Below are positions 6,674 to 14,021 of a DNA stretch of 14,021 bases, piece by piece; position 1 is the first letter of the stretch, and each line of letters begins with the position of its first letter. The notes under the pieces were generated by a model. That model saw only the letters and a list, made by a program, of their open reading frames with translations, searched no databases and was not told the DNA's origin. Origin of the DNA: Beroe ovata (taxonomy: Eukaryota; Ctenophora; Nuda; Beroida; Beroidae); contig CAMPET010000033.1 of NCBI GenBank assembly GCA_946803715.1, forward strand, positions 52,392-66,412, in the 5' to 3' direction. The position numbers and the translations under genes were made by a program.

Positions 6674-9600
6674 CTATAATAGAGTAGGGAGAGAGGTGTG
6701 ATCCTAACTCTAGTATTTGGAGCACAAATAGACAATCCCATGATATACATACCCTCTCATTGACAGTACAGTCTACTTTTGCCACAAATGTGTTTTTCCA
6801 GTGTGACACAGACTTGGCGAACTGGTTCCAGTTTGGTAGAATCTGCATGCATGGTCCACACCAGGGTGCATAGTAATCGACAAACCAGACCTGATAACAT
6901 GACGTGTAACAGTTATCTCTGACTGCTATAGAACTTATAGACGTGATACAGTGACAAGCTGTCAGAGAGTATGACAGCTGTAAAGTTTCATATACAGAAA
7001 AGATGTAGTATCAGGTCTCGACTCTTGGCATATCGAAGAGCCGTCACCCTTGAAACAAGTATTTCTGAATATAAGAACAGTTTTATTGGGAAGGGGTCAC
7101 CAATGGCTGAATATTGCCTCACCTCATCAACTTTCTTGTTGTTTATCTTGAGGATCCAGTTGTTATAGTCCAAGTCAATGACAGGGGGGTTGAGAATGTC
7201 GGCAATGTACTCCAGTATCTGGTCCTTGTCATGGAAACCCGTAGTGTGGTGTGGTTTGGACCCGTTAAACATAACCATAGTCGGGTAACTCTTGATAGAC
7301 AGCTGAGCAATATATTCAGTAATTACTGAGTAATCAGTGATATACTCGGTCAATATTCCGACACTATGAATATGGCCGGGGGTGGAGCTAACTTTAGGAG
7401 AACTATTGTTCACAATTTACCAAAGTTTGCCCCACCATATAAGGAGACAGTGAGTGAATGAGAACATAAATTGCGATATACACAGTGTCTCAGTATGTTA
7501 CCTGCGTGCAAAGATCAGCGTGTGCAGTGCAGTCCACACTGCCAAACTTCAAATGTGGCATTTCCTTGGCGGCTGCCCGCAACTCGGGGAGCAGCCTCAT
7601 GCAGGGAGGGCACCAGGGGGCATAGAAATCCACCACTGAGGTGCTCTCCCTCGCAATTAGGAATGTTTCCGATGTTAGTTCCACGAGGGGCGATGCAATG
7701 CTCTGTCTTATAAACCCAGCCATGTCAGCAGCGTCTTGCCTACCTACAATTGGAGGAGATATGAGCTCTGATCCATTTCATGCTATGAGAATAAGTGGTT
7801 GTTTATCCCTAACATGAAGATAGCACTCAACATACCATGATAACGCTCATATCCCCCTGATTTGATGACAAACAGGGTCGGGAATCGAGACACATAGAAC
7901 TCTTCGCATATTTTCGTGTGGACACCACAATCAACTTGTTGTAACTGAAAATATAGACGTTTGCTTGTACGACGTATTCCTCTGTTTGAATTAGCTGATT
8001 TGCAATGAATTTACACTCCCGTGTGATAACTGTAGAGTTCACTGCGACGTATCATTGTCTAAATCTAATCGAGACCTATGACACCAGGACACCTGTTTTG
8101 GACACGTATAATAACACTGGTCGGGATTTGTGAAGCTGATATACGTGGCGCATTCTGAAAATTTAACGTGAATTAATGTCGCGCGGCGACGCGTTTCACC
8201 CTCCCGAATAGAATTTGACTGGCTGTTACGCGCGCAATATTCTTCATCATAGAGCGCGCGCCGTCCATTTTAGTAGTAAATCGTCAAGATTGCCAAACTG
8301 GTACAAATTAATTGGAGAACAATTCGGCCAAGTTTCACCTTTTGATTATGGAGATGTCCCGTAAGTTTAATAAATTCAAGGGGGACTCCGTTCTTGCTGA
8401 ATATAACAACTTGAGGATTGGTCACCCCTTTTATCGCTTCATCGCTCATCTTCTGTGAGAAATGTTGGGATGAATGACATGCTTCTTAATATCAAGTGAG
8501 GATGACTTATGATTCATGAATTGCCACTCACAAGGACAAACATACCGTGAACTCTGCTCCAGAGACGTGACTGGGTTCCGGCAAGTTTTTCAGCACACTG
8601 AACACTATTTCTTGTGTATTGAGAGAACTTATCGGCTGTAAATTTTATAATGAGAACAGAACCTTCATAAACATAAAATTTGAAACGCCTTCATTTGAAA
8701 CGCCTTCATAAAATTTGAAACGCCTTCATAAACTTAAAATTTCAAAGCGATTTAATTCGAATACTGACCACGCCCCTTTCCATGATCATCTGCACTGTAA
8801 GGTCTGGAGTAAGGTTCTGAAAGAAGACAATCCCCGACGAGCTGTGGCCCAGGGGAAGTTTATCGCAGAGTATAGAGTTGGAGTCGCACTCCACACTCCC
8901 CACATATACCATGTTTTTCAGTGAGATAGACACTCTGTCTAGTACAGACCGGGACACGCAGTCTGGGAGAGATAGCGGCGATGGGAGGGGTTGAATAGGG
9001 GTATAAATAGGGGTATGTGGAGAGGGTAGCGTCATGGGTGGGGTTCAGAGATAATGGGCCGGGTTGAGGGGGGGGGGGGNCCCAGCGTGGAGAGACGGGA
9101 GACATCTTCTTAAGGTTGTAATGTACAATAATGTATGATGACACTAAATTATCACAGCTCTGAGCTCATACAATCACTACATTGAAGAACAAGAATTAAA
9201 ACTGGGAAGACAAATTGGGGCAAAGACATGAAACATAAGGATCACATAGACAGCAGTATTAGGACATCATTCACGTGACACAAACATACTCATTGATAAG
9301 CTCCATCAACAACAATTTCATTGTGTCGACCTGTTCAAATGAACAATTCATTATGATGATTTCTGAATTTCTGATAACAAATATATCATGCGAAAAAGTG
9401 AAAAAGAAACACAATCATCACAATTATAGGGGAAAGTTATAGGGGAAAGAGGTAGGTATAACTCCCAATAATTTCATCACAATAACTTACCGTCGCCGCG
9501 GTAACAAAAGCTGACAAGCCAGGGGTGGTCAATCTCTGATACAGCCCGTTTGAAGTTAGCCTCCATTATGACAATGACGGGCGAGGGCGGGAGTGACCTC

Positions 9601-10413
9601 ATCACGTGACTAAGGAGGGAGTCCACGTCCCGCTCTCCGCGGTATTCGGCCCGCCCTGCGCGGGAGAGAGAAGTGGTTACGTCCTGATTATTACAGGAGG
9701 AATTAGCAGGGACTAGGGAGGTTAACATTGCATGTTATACAATATGCCCAACTTAAAGTTTGCTAACATATTTCATAGTTTTATCATTCTTATAGTAGGT
9801 ACCCTGCTTGATAGTGTTATTGTAGTTATCGTAATATAGTCTCGGCAATTAGAGATAACGGCACTGTAGCTATTTTGGGACACTGCCAAATTTCTCCCTA
9901 ATTTGGACTTATTGACTGTAAGTAGTGCAATGTCATAGTATGTAGACATTGGGTGGTTTACAAGGTCCACACGGATTATTCAAGTGTATCAAGATACTCA
10001 ATTCTCAACTTTACGATATGCAATCATACTATGTAAGGAGAATGTTGTGAGATGAGCCGCATTGTTCAAATGAGTGCATTGTTAGAGAGCAACACTTTTA
10101 TCGTGATTTTACAGACGCATTATCCATTGCTCAAACAGGTGTGTTCTTAGAAGAAGCTATCCAAATTTACATCGATTAGTCACAGACACTAAAGTTAACA
10201 TGGTTATCAGCATAGACAAGTGACACAATCATGTTGTCAACCGACTAGATGATTACCTAATTAACAACTAATTAGCAACTAATTACCATTGTTTGGCGTG
10301 TAAAGGACGAGTGAAGGGTATCCGCGGATGCTCTGGCACAGTTCCCGAGTGTCCTGACAGTTGACTGCCCCGATCCGAACCACACCCTCCAGTTCTTTAG
10401 CTAGCTTCCGCCA
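5848..10413 (-). CDS. DNAJC10: DNAJC10 / ERdj5, ER disulfide reductase co-chaperone, 12 exons (5' end not found)
   Basis: Exons in order of transcription: 10413-10287, 9655-9491, 8962-8772, 8635-8546, 8452-8339, 7944-7836, 7743-7502, 7302-7123, 6890-6753, 6673-6426, 6290-6134 and 5955-5848. All introns are GT-AG and all codon phases join; the sum is 1869 nt, 622 residues plus stop. The order matches ERdj5: second half of thioredoxin 1 (IGAVNC...LCQSIRGYPSL), two non-catalytic thioredoxin-like domains (WLVSFCYRGDDC; VVIFSKNG), then three catalytic domains with APWCPPC, APWCGPC and SPSCGPC, each followed by a YPT cis-proline. The protein ends NRDEL, a KDEL-type ER-retention signal. ERdj5 reduces disulfides of misfolded proteins for ER-associated degradation and recruits BiP through its J domain. 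The J domain and first CxxC are not in the window as far as I can see. Confidence 0.93.
5992..6103. repeat. 28-bp minisatellite, four units, inside the last DNAJC10 intron
   Basis: Four head-to-tail copies (5992-6019, 6020-6047, 6048-6075, 6076-6103) with only one or two differences near the unit start. The core is GCCGTGTCAGTACCGTGCTA. They fill 112 of the 178 bases of the intron 5956-6133. On the gene strand each unit contains TACTGAC, close to the animal branch-point consensus. Confidence 0.95.
6753..6890 (-). CDS. DNAJC10: DNAJC10 exon with the third catalytic thioredoxin site, CGPC
   Basis: Encodes VWFVDYYAPWCGPCMQILP and ends with VDCTVNER. In order along the protein it corresponds to the human domain with CHPC, so the His between the cysteines is Gly here. 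Consensus GTATGT donor, CAG acceptor. Confidence 0.9.
7123..7743 (-). CDS. DNAJC10: DNAJC10 exons for the CPPC thioredoxin domain
   Basis: Exon 7743-7502 carries MAGFIRQSIASP, VVDFYAPWCPPC and LKFGSVDC; exon 7302-7123 carries SYPTMVMF and ILEYIADILNPPV. CPPC is also the motif of the corresponding human domain, so this reductase site is conserved. Confidence 0.92.
7836..8962 (-). CDS. DNAJC10: DNAJC10 exons for the two non-catalytic thioredoxin-like domains
   Basis: Exons 8962-8772, 8635-8546, 8452-8339 and 7944-7836. They encode VSRSVLDRVS... VECDSNSILC, then SSLNTQEIVFSVLKNLPEP, then VVIFSKNGVPLEF, then VDCGVHTKICEEFYVSRFPTL. The central domains of ERdj5 lack active-site CxxC, as here. The donor after 8772 (GTGGTC) is weak; it was chosen because phase and alignment length agree. 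Confidence 0.82.
7945..8338 (-). other. DNAJC10 intron with GCGCGC patches
   Basis: No coding sequence seen. It contains CGCGCGGCGACGCG at 8180-8193 and an inverted pair of CGCGCGC (8229-8235) and GCGCGCG (about 8254-8260). These look like the cores of the intergenic palindromic elements, but no terminal repeats are recognisable. Confidence 0.45.
8679..8729 (+). repeat. Three close copies of TTTGAAACGCCTTCAT
   Basis: Exact 16-bp copies at 8679-8694, 8694-8709 and 8714-8729, within the DNAJC10 intron 8636-8771. A partial copy (ACCTTCATAAA) precedes them near 8661. Confidence 0.9.
8963..9490 (-). other. DNAJC10 intron with G-rich tract and sequence gap
   Basis: From 8966 to about 9083 the + strand is G-rich, with GGGG words and a run of 13 G ending at an N (9080). 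On the gene strand this is a C/T-rich tract leading to the acceptor at 8963-8965. The remainder to 9490 is AT-rich without features, except a 13-bp direct repeat TTATAGGGGAAAG near 9424-9450. Confidence 0.6.
9491..10413 (-). CDS. DNAJC10: DNAJC10 exons for the C-terminal half of thioredoxin 1 and start of the next domain
   Basis: Exon 10413-10287 begins WRKLAKELEGVVRIGAVNC and ends YTPNN plus one base of a Gly codon. Exon 9655-9491 continues RAEYRGERD and ends with the strand WLVSFCYRGD. The acceptor of the second exon is ctctctcccgcgcag. The first exon starts in phase 0, so the CxxC-bearing exon precedes it. Confidence 0.88.
9656..10286 (-). other. DNAJC10 intron without recognisable features
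   Basis: AT-rich, with stop codons in all frames I followed and no protein similarity. ACTAATTA-type words recur near 10260-10285 beside the donor of the upstream exon. Confidence 0.5.
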
Positions 10414-10764
10414 CTGAACACGATATAATAGTGTATGAGACTGGAGACAGGAGGGTTATAGTGTGAGATATGGGGGTGGGATAGTGTCCTGATATAATAG
10501 TGTTCTGATATAAGGTAGATACGATTTTTGGAAGCTTCGAGAATTATCAAAAATCTCGGACACAGGTAAAAACTAAAAAGCGGGTCTGGTGTTTTGATAC
10601 AACTTATGCTTACAAATCTTTACAATATTGAACTGATATATTATGTCACAACAACAAAACAAATGTTACAATTTACAACAATAATCATGGAAATCAATTA
10701 TTACTGTGATACCGTAAGGGTCATTTGCAATTACTCAATTATATTTCAGGTCGCTTGTTTTTGT
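10414..10764 (-). other. Sequence between the GPCR stop and the first visible DNAJC10 exon
   Basis: Likely GPCR 3' UTR plus DNAJC10 intron. GATATAATAGTGT-type words occur three times (near 10422, 10491 and 10507). No AATAAA for the GPCR; AATATA at 10739-10744 on the gene strand is the closest variant. No thioredoxin or J-domain exon was found. Confidence 0.45.
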
Positions 10765-12180
10765 TTAAATTATCTCAATATTCTGAACAGGGTTTTCTAT
10801 AATGATATCAGTGACTGACGCGTTATCACTGATAACCTTGCTATCGACTCTGTCATGCTCACAGATAGGTTCTATGAGATTATCGGCTCTGTCTATACAC
10901 TTCACACCATCAGTGACACCAGTAGTGACACTCGGCGTGGCACCAGCAGTGACACTTGGCGTGACACCAGTGATATTGTCTTGTGGAACGTCTGGCGACT
11001 GATCCAGAGCACTGATTTCAATGTCTATCCCATTGACTGCAGTACAGGGTGTGGTGTCATTATTATTGACAGTGGTGTCATCCCCCACTGCAGCAGCCAC
11101 CTCATTCTCTATAACAACAGACTCCCCTTTGAACGAGACACTGACACCGTCACTCCCACCCCGGGCAGCCACCTCCTGCTTCCCCCGGCCCTTGTTTCCC
11201 CCCGACCCAGTTTTCCTGGTGCCCTCATCGCTCCACACAGAGTTCTGTGCGAATGCAGTGGGGATCTTCAGTCGGCCCTGCTCAACAAGTTCCAACACAG
11301 ATGCCCTGAACCAGGTCATTCTAATGAGGTATATAATGGGGTTGATAGCGGCGTTCAGTTGGACTAGCACAATGTAGCACAGTGGCCATATGTAGTGGTC
11401 TAGGAATACAGGTGACCCAGGCAGGAATATGTTGATCTCAAATTGCGTAGCAAGGAGGACAGAAAACCAGACACAAGTGAGGAGAATGGGGATGTTACAC
11501 ACAATGTACACGTTCGTGAAGATCAGTACCGTTACTGTTGCCTGATTCTTTAGCTTCTTCGTCTTGGCTTTGACAGCTTGCTGCTGACGGGATCGCAGTA
11601 CGAAAGTGGATACGAGAGCAGATGTGACAATGGGGAAGAAGGGGAATGCGAGACACGCAATAGCAATGTACAGGTCTATGGGTGGGTCCATCTCTATGAA
11701 CGGGTATATGCTGTTCTCTGGCATGACAAAGCGACCAAAGAACCCAAGGACGATGCTTATTCTCACGATGAGAAATGCGGCGTATGCGGCTATAGCAATC
11801 ACAGTGTACTTCACTTTGATCACGCTGAGCCGCCGCACCAGCTTGATAGATCTCAGCACACTGATCACCAGGACTAGGTAGATAGCGAGGTATACGAACG
11901 GTTCCCAGGTAACGCCCCATAGTGTTTGAAAGAGTGCACTGCTGAACAGCAGTGGTTTTCTCTGTCCACTCAGCATCGTCAGACACACGGGATACGCGTT
12001 GAATGAAATCCAGGTGTCAGTAGCCGCTATCACCATGTGGACTGTGAATGTTGCTGTCCGCTTCTGTTTCTTGAACATGAAGAAGGAGAGGAGGTTTAGA
12101 GGGGTACCGATAACAATACAGAGGAGGGAAACGCAGCCGAGAAACTGGTCTACTCCGGGTATAGGTCCGTCTGAGGACAT
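10765..12180 (-). CDS. Intronless class A (rhodopsin-like) G protein-coupled receptor, orphan
   Basis: 471 residues in one exon, ATG at 12180, stop TAA at 10765-10767. Seven hydrophobic segments lie at about residues 12-36, 46-70, 84-108, 124-148, 169-195, 214-240 and 263-286. Class A landmarks are Asn29 in TM1 (GTPLN), Asp55 in TM2 (IAATD), CNIP in TM6 at the place of CWxP, and NAAINPIIY ending TM7. The DRY site reads LRS in SVLRSIKLVRR. The cysteine expected at the top of TM3 is Gln85, and loop 2 has no cysteine, so the usual disulfide is missing. The cytoplasmic tail is long (about 170 residues), polar, with an eight-residue repeat. It should act at the plasma membrane through G proteins; ligand unknown. 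The gene lies on the DNAJC10 strand, upstream of its visible exons. Confidence 0.9.
   Translation of the reverse strand: MSSDGPIPGVDQFLGCVSLLCIVIGTPLNLLSFFMFKKQKRTATFTVHMVIAATDTWISFNAYPVCLTMLSGQRKPLLFSSALFQTLWGVTWEPFVYLAIYLVLVISVLRSIKLVRRLSVIKVKYTVIAIAAYAAFLIVRISIVLGFFGRFVMPENSIYPFIEMDPPIDLYIAIACLAFPFFPIVTSALVSTFVLRSRQQQAVKAKTKKLKNQATVTVLIFTNVYIVCNIPILLTCVWFSVLLATQFEINIFLPGSPVFLDHYIWPLCYIVLVQLNAAINPIIYLIRMTWFRASVLELVEQGRLKIPTAFAQNSVWSDEGTRKTGSGGNKGRGKQEVAARGGSDGVSVSFKGESVVIENEVAAAVGDDTTVNNNDTTPCTAVNGIDIEISALDQSPDVPQDNITGVTPSVTAGATPSVTTGVTDGVKCIDRADNLIEPICEHDRVDSKVISDNASVTDIIIENPVQNIEII
10903..10968 (-). repeat. 24-bp coding repeat in the GPCR tail
   Basis: Two full units (10945-10968, 10921-10944) and a partial third (10903-10920) encode GVTPSVTA, GATPSVTT and GVTDGV. 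It is a recent in-frame expansion in the cytoplasmic tail. Confidence 0.8.
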
Positions 12181-12183
12181 TGT

Positions 12184-12198
12184 CTGGGAAGACGAGTG
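12184..12198 (-). promoter_or_regulatory. Acceptor-like sequence just upstream of the GPCR start codon
   Basis: On the gene strand CTCGTCTTCCCAG ends three bases before the ATG (12178-12180). It looks like a pyrimidine tract plus AG, so the coding exon may be joined to a 5' UTR exon further right. This would be compatible with a single-exon coding region. Confidence 0.35.
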
Positions 12199-12879
12199 GG
12201 TGAAATAGAGAACTGCGATTATAACACCTAGGTTTTGTGACTAGGTATCAAGGATGAAAATAGCAACACTTCTAGCTGCCACACAACCAGAACAACTCTG
12301 TGTTCTTACGATAAGCAACAAGTCACGATAAGCAACAGCTCCCAAATATAGGGAACAAAGTGAGATGATACCTATCTAACAGTGACTACAGTTGTTCCAT
12401 GAGGGAGGTCTGTAATTCACAATAACACAAGCAAGCACATCGGATACACTGAACAAGATAATATTGTGATGTAAACACGCGCTACTATTATCATAGCTAT
12501 TACTTTGGTAACTATGATAATTAATAATTGTAGTACCTATTATCATACCCGGCAAATCCACAGACAATATGGTGCTAATTGAGACGAATGAAGAGACGCG
12601 TCACGCAGGGTGTATTCATTTGATTACAGTTTATGAGTTACCAGACGTAACAACATTCATGGTTTGAGCTATGTTGCAAGGAAAAGTTCATTGAACAGTA
12701 GGTATTGCACAAAGATCAACAAAATTATAAGCAGCACAAGTGTGCGTTCACCTATGATAATGTTTGTGTGTTTGTTTGTTTGCTTGCCTTAGACACCTGG
12801 TGAGTCAGTATTCAGAGAAATGAGTTCGATAATATGTAGGTACATTGCCACAAAGGGTGTGGGCAACATTATAACTTCT

Positions 12880-13049
12880 GTGTGTGTGTGTGTGTGTGTG
12901 TGTTTTTCTGTGTGTGTAAGTGTGTAACTGTAAGTGTGTGTAAGTGTGTAACTGTAAGTGTGTGTAAGTGTGTGTAAGTGTGTGTGCAAGTGTGTATAGT
13001 AGGTAAGTGTGTAACTGTAAGTGTGTATAGTAAGTGTGTAAGTTTGTGA
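12880..13049 (+). repeat. TG microsatellite grading into an AAGTGTGTGT satellite
   Basis: About 22 bases of pure TG from 12880 are followed by irregular TAAGTGTG words. A 24-bp unit (AAGTGTGTGTAAGTGTGTAACTGT) can be followed for about two copies and then decays. The encoded His/Thr-rich frames on the minus strand are artefacts of the repeat. Confidence 0.9.
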
Positions 13050-13306
13050 TCTCTAAACCTCAAAGCTGCACACGAATCACTGTAGTAGTTATGTATGACG
13101 ATACTCCTATTCAAGTAAAGCGAGCTTCTTCTATGAAGTTAAACTAAAATTTGAATTATTAACTCCTAATCAGAAGTTAAGTAGTTAGTAATGATTGGTA
13201 CTAATTCTTGCCGCTGCAGTAGCGCGCTTAGTACTTTAGTAATCACTGCTAATTGAGTTACTGGTTCAGCTGCACTCTATCATTTCTCCTAACTAGCAGG
13301 AACTAA

Positions 13307-13450
13307 TTAATTACAGTGGCACCTCTGAACGTCATTGCTCATGACGTGGAACACGAACCCAAGGGTAATACCGATACAAAAGTACAAAGACACTAAGAAT
13401 GTAGCATAGGCACTAGGTATAACAGCTTTAACCCATGGCGAAAATACCAT
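13307..13450 (-). CDS. Short hydrophobic ORF, 47 residues, unrecognised
   Basis: ATG at 13450, stop TAA at 13307-13309. The protein starts MVFSPWVKAVIPSAYATF and has one membrane-type segment (about residues 11-36), then FHVMSNDVQR. A possible donor GTGCCA follows VQR, so it could also be a 5' exon. The layout faintly recalls small mitochondrial inner-membrane subunits, but I cannot match it to one and found no second exon. It may be chance. Confidence 0.15.
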   Translation of the reverse strand: MVFSPWVKAVIPSAYATFLVSLYFCIGITLGFVFHVMSNDVQRCHCN

Positions 13451-13982
13451 ATTCTAGAGTTTAGACTTTTCCTCTTTTGTATAAATTCTAGGGTTAGGAA
13501 ATCGCTAATCGATATCCAGTATTTTGTTGTGTTTGCAGTATTATAATAGGTAGTAGGTACTCATAGTATGAGTCTCATACACCTCTATAATATAAGGTGC
13601 CTCACACTCTCATTGAAATAATCATATCACACTGACTCTGAGCAGATAAACTACCTGCTCAAAGTTGACAAGTTGACGACTACTATCGTGTTGTAAGATA
13701 ATCAATCAGTTCATGGTCCGCGAAGGAATCTCAGGTTTGATGTTTAATTATCGATAGCATGGTCGGGCAGGAGAAATGTGGGAAACGTTACCTAGGCATT
13801 CCTAGAGTGCACAGCTGTAACTCTGCAATAGGGAATTTGAGAAAACACAACTGCAAAAACACCTGAGCAGAATTACTGTGGAAACTTTCACACGGAATTT
13901 GGCACGGTAGAACGACGTTAAAAGACCCCTGCCCTGCGTTAATAACTGCAGAATAACCACAACATCGAGATAGTATGTGTTC

Positions 13983-13984
<2 letters not shown>

Positions 13985-14014
<30 letters not shown>
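13985..14014 (+). repeat. GT microsatellite at the window end
   Basis: A run of about 14 GT dinucleotides following TTCGA, ending in GAGAGTG at the window edge. Confidence 0.95.
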
Positions 14015-14017
<3 letters not shown>

Positions 14018-14021
14018 AGTG

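Larger units (their letters stand above)
12181..14021. other. GPCR upstream region, no supported gene
   Basis: No exon with known homology was found on either strand. In particular there is no J domain (HPDK) or thioredoxin CxxC exon for DNAJC10. It contains a hairpin with 9-bp arms (12488-12496/12512-12520), a TG-rich satellite, a short hydrophobic ORF and a terminal GT run, listed separately. Confidence 0.5.

Noticed and set aside
10801-11377. Plus-strand open frames of 66 to 170 codons opposite the GPCR tail
   Set aside because: They are antisense shadows of the GPCR, whose seven helices and NPxxY fix the coding strand.
12376-12430. Minus-strand VIVNYRPPSWNNCSHC, resembling the CSHC active site of the first ERdj5 thioredoxin domain
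   Set aside because: A stop codon follows the second Cys immediately, the spacing of the preceding strand is wrong, and no splice donor allows a join to the exon at 10413. Chance similarity is more likely.
12789-13114. His/Thr-rich minus-strand open frames
   Set aside because: They are the translation of the TG/AAGTGTG satellite, which has no stops in some frames.

Overview
The window reads as nuclear DNA of an intron-bearing animal. It holds spliced genes with GT/AG junctions whose exons encode conserved eukaryotic proteins (PPIL4 and DNAJC10/ERdj5), a class A GPCR, microsatellites and small palindromic DNA transposons. The GPCR has an R-S-I motif in place of DRY, which from memory of the family recalls cnidarian and some lophotrochozoan receptors; the phylum cannot be fixed from this sequence alone.

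Layout, left to right. 1-864 (+): the 3' part of an uninterrupted, divergent alpha-tubulin-like gene. 1239-2968 (+): the last three exons of PPIL4 (linker, RRM, very long Arg/Asp/Glu/Ser-rich tail); its cyclophilin exons are not visible, so either they lie left of the window and the tubulin sits inside a PPIL4 intron, or this locus is truncated. 2969-5847: a convergent intergenic region full of repeats. It contains a family of GC-cored palindromic miniature elements (two with 8-9 bp target duplications), a 28-bp perfect palindrome, a directly repeated unit of about 490 bp, a long-range inverted repeat, and a probable collapsed palindrome at an N. 5848-10413 (-): twelve exons of DNAJC10/ERdj5, from the second half of the first thioredoxin domain to a C-terminal ER-retention signal ending RDEL. 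The twelve exons total 1869 nt, exactly 623 codons including the stop, and all phases agree. 10765-12180 (-): an intronless class A GPCR on the same strand, upstream of the visible DNAJC10 exons. The J-domain and first CxxC exons of DNAJC10 are not found to its right, so the GPCR is probably nested in a DNAJC10 intron of more than 3.6 kb. 12181-14021: no gene I can support, only TG-rich satellites and a 47-codon hydrophobic ORF.

The genes share no obvious pathway: microtubule component, spliceosomal cyclophilin, ER disulfide reductase co-chaperone, receptor. The most notable points are the two probable nested intronless genes, a tubulin lacking the catalytic glutamate of alpha-tubulin, the palindromic transposon family, and a minisatellite that places four branch-point-like motifs in the last DNAJC10 intron.
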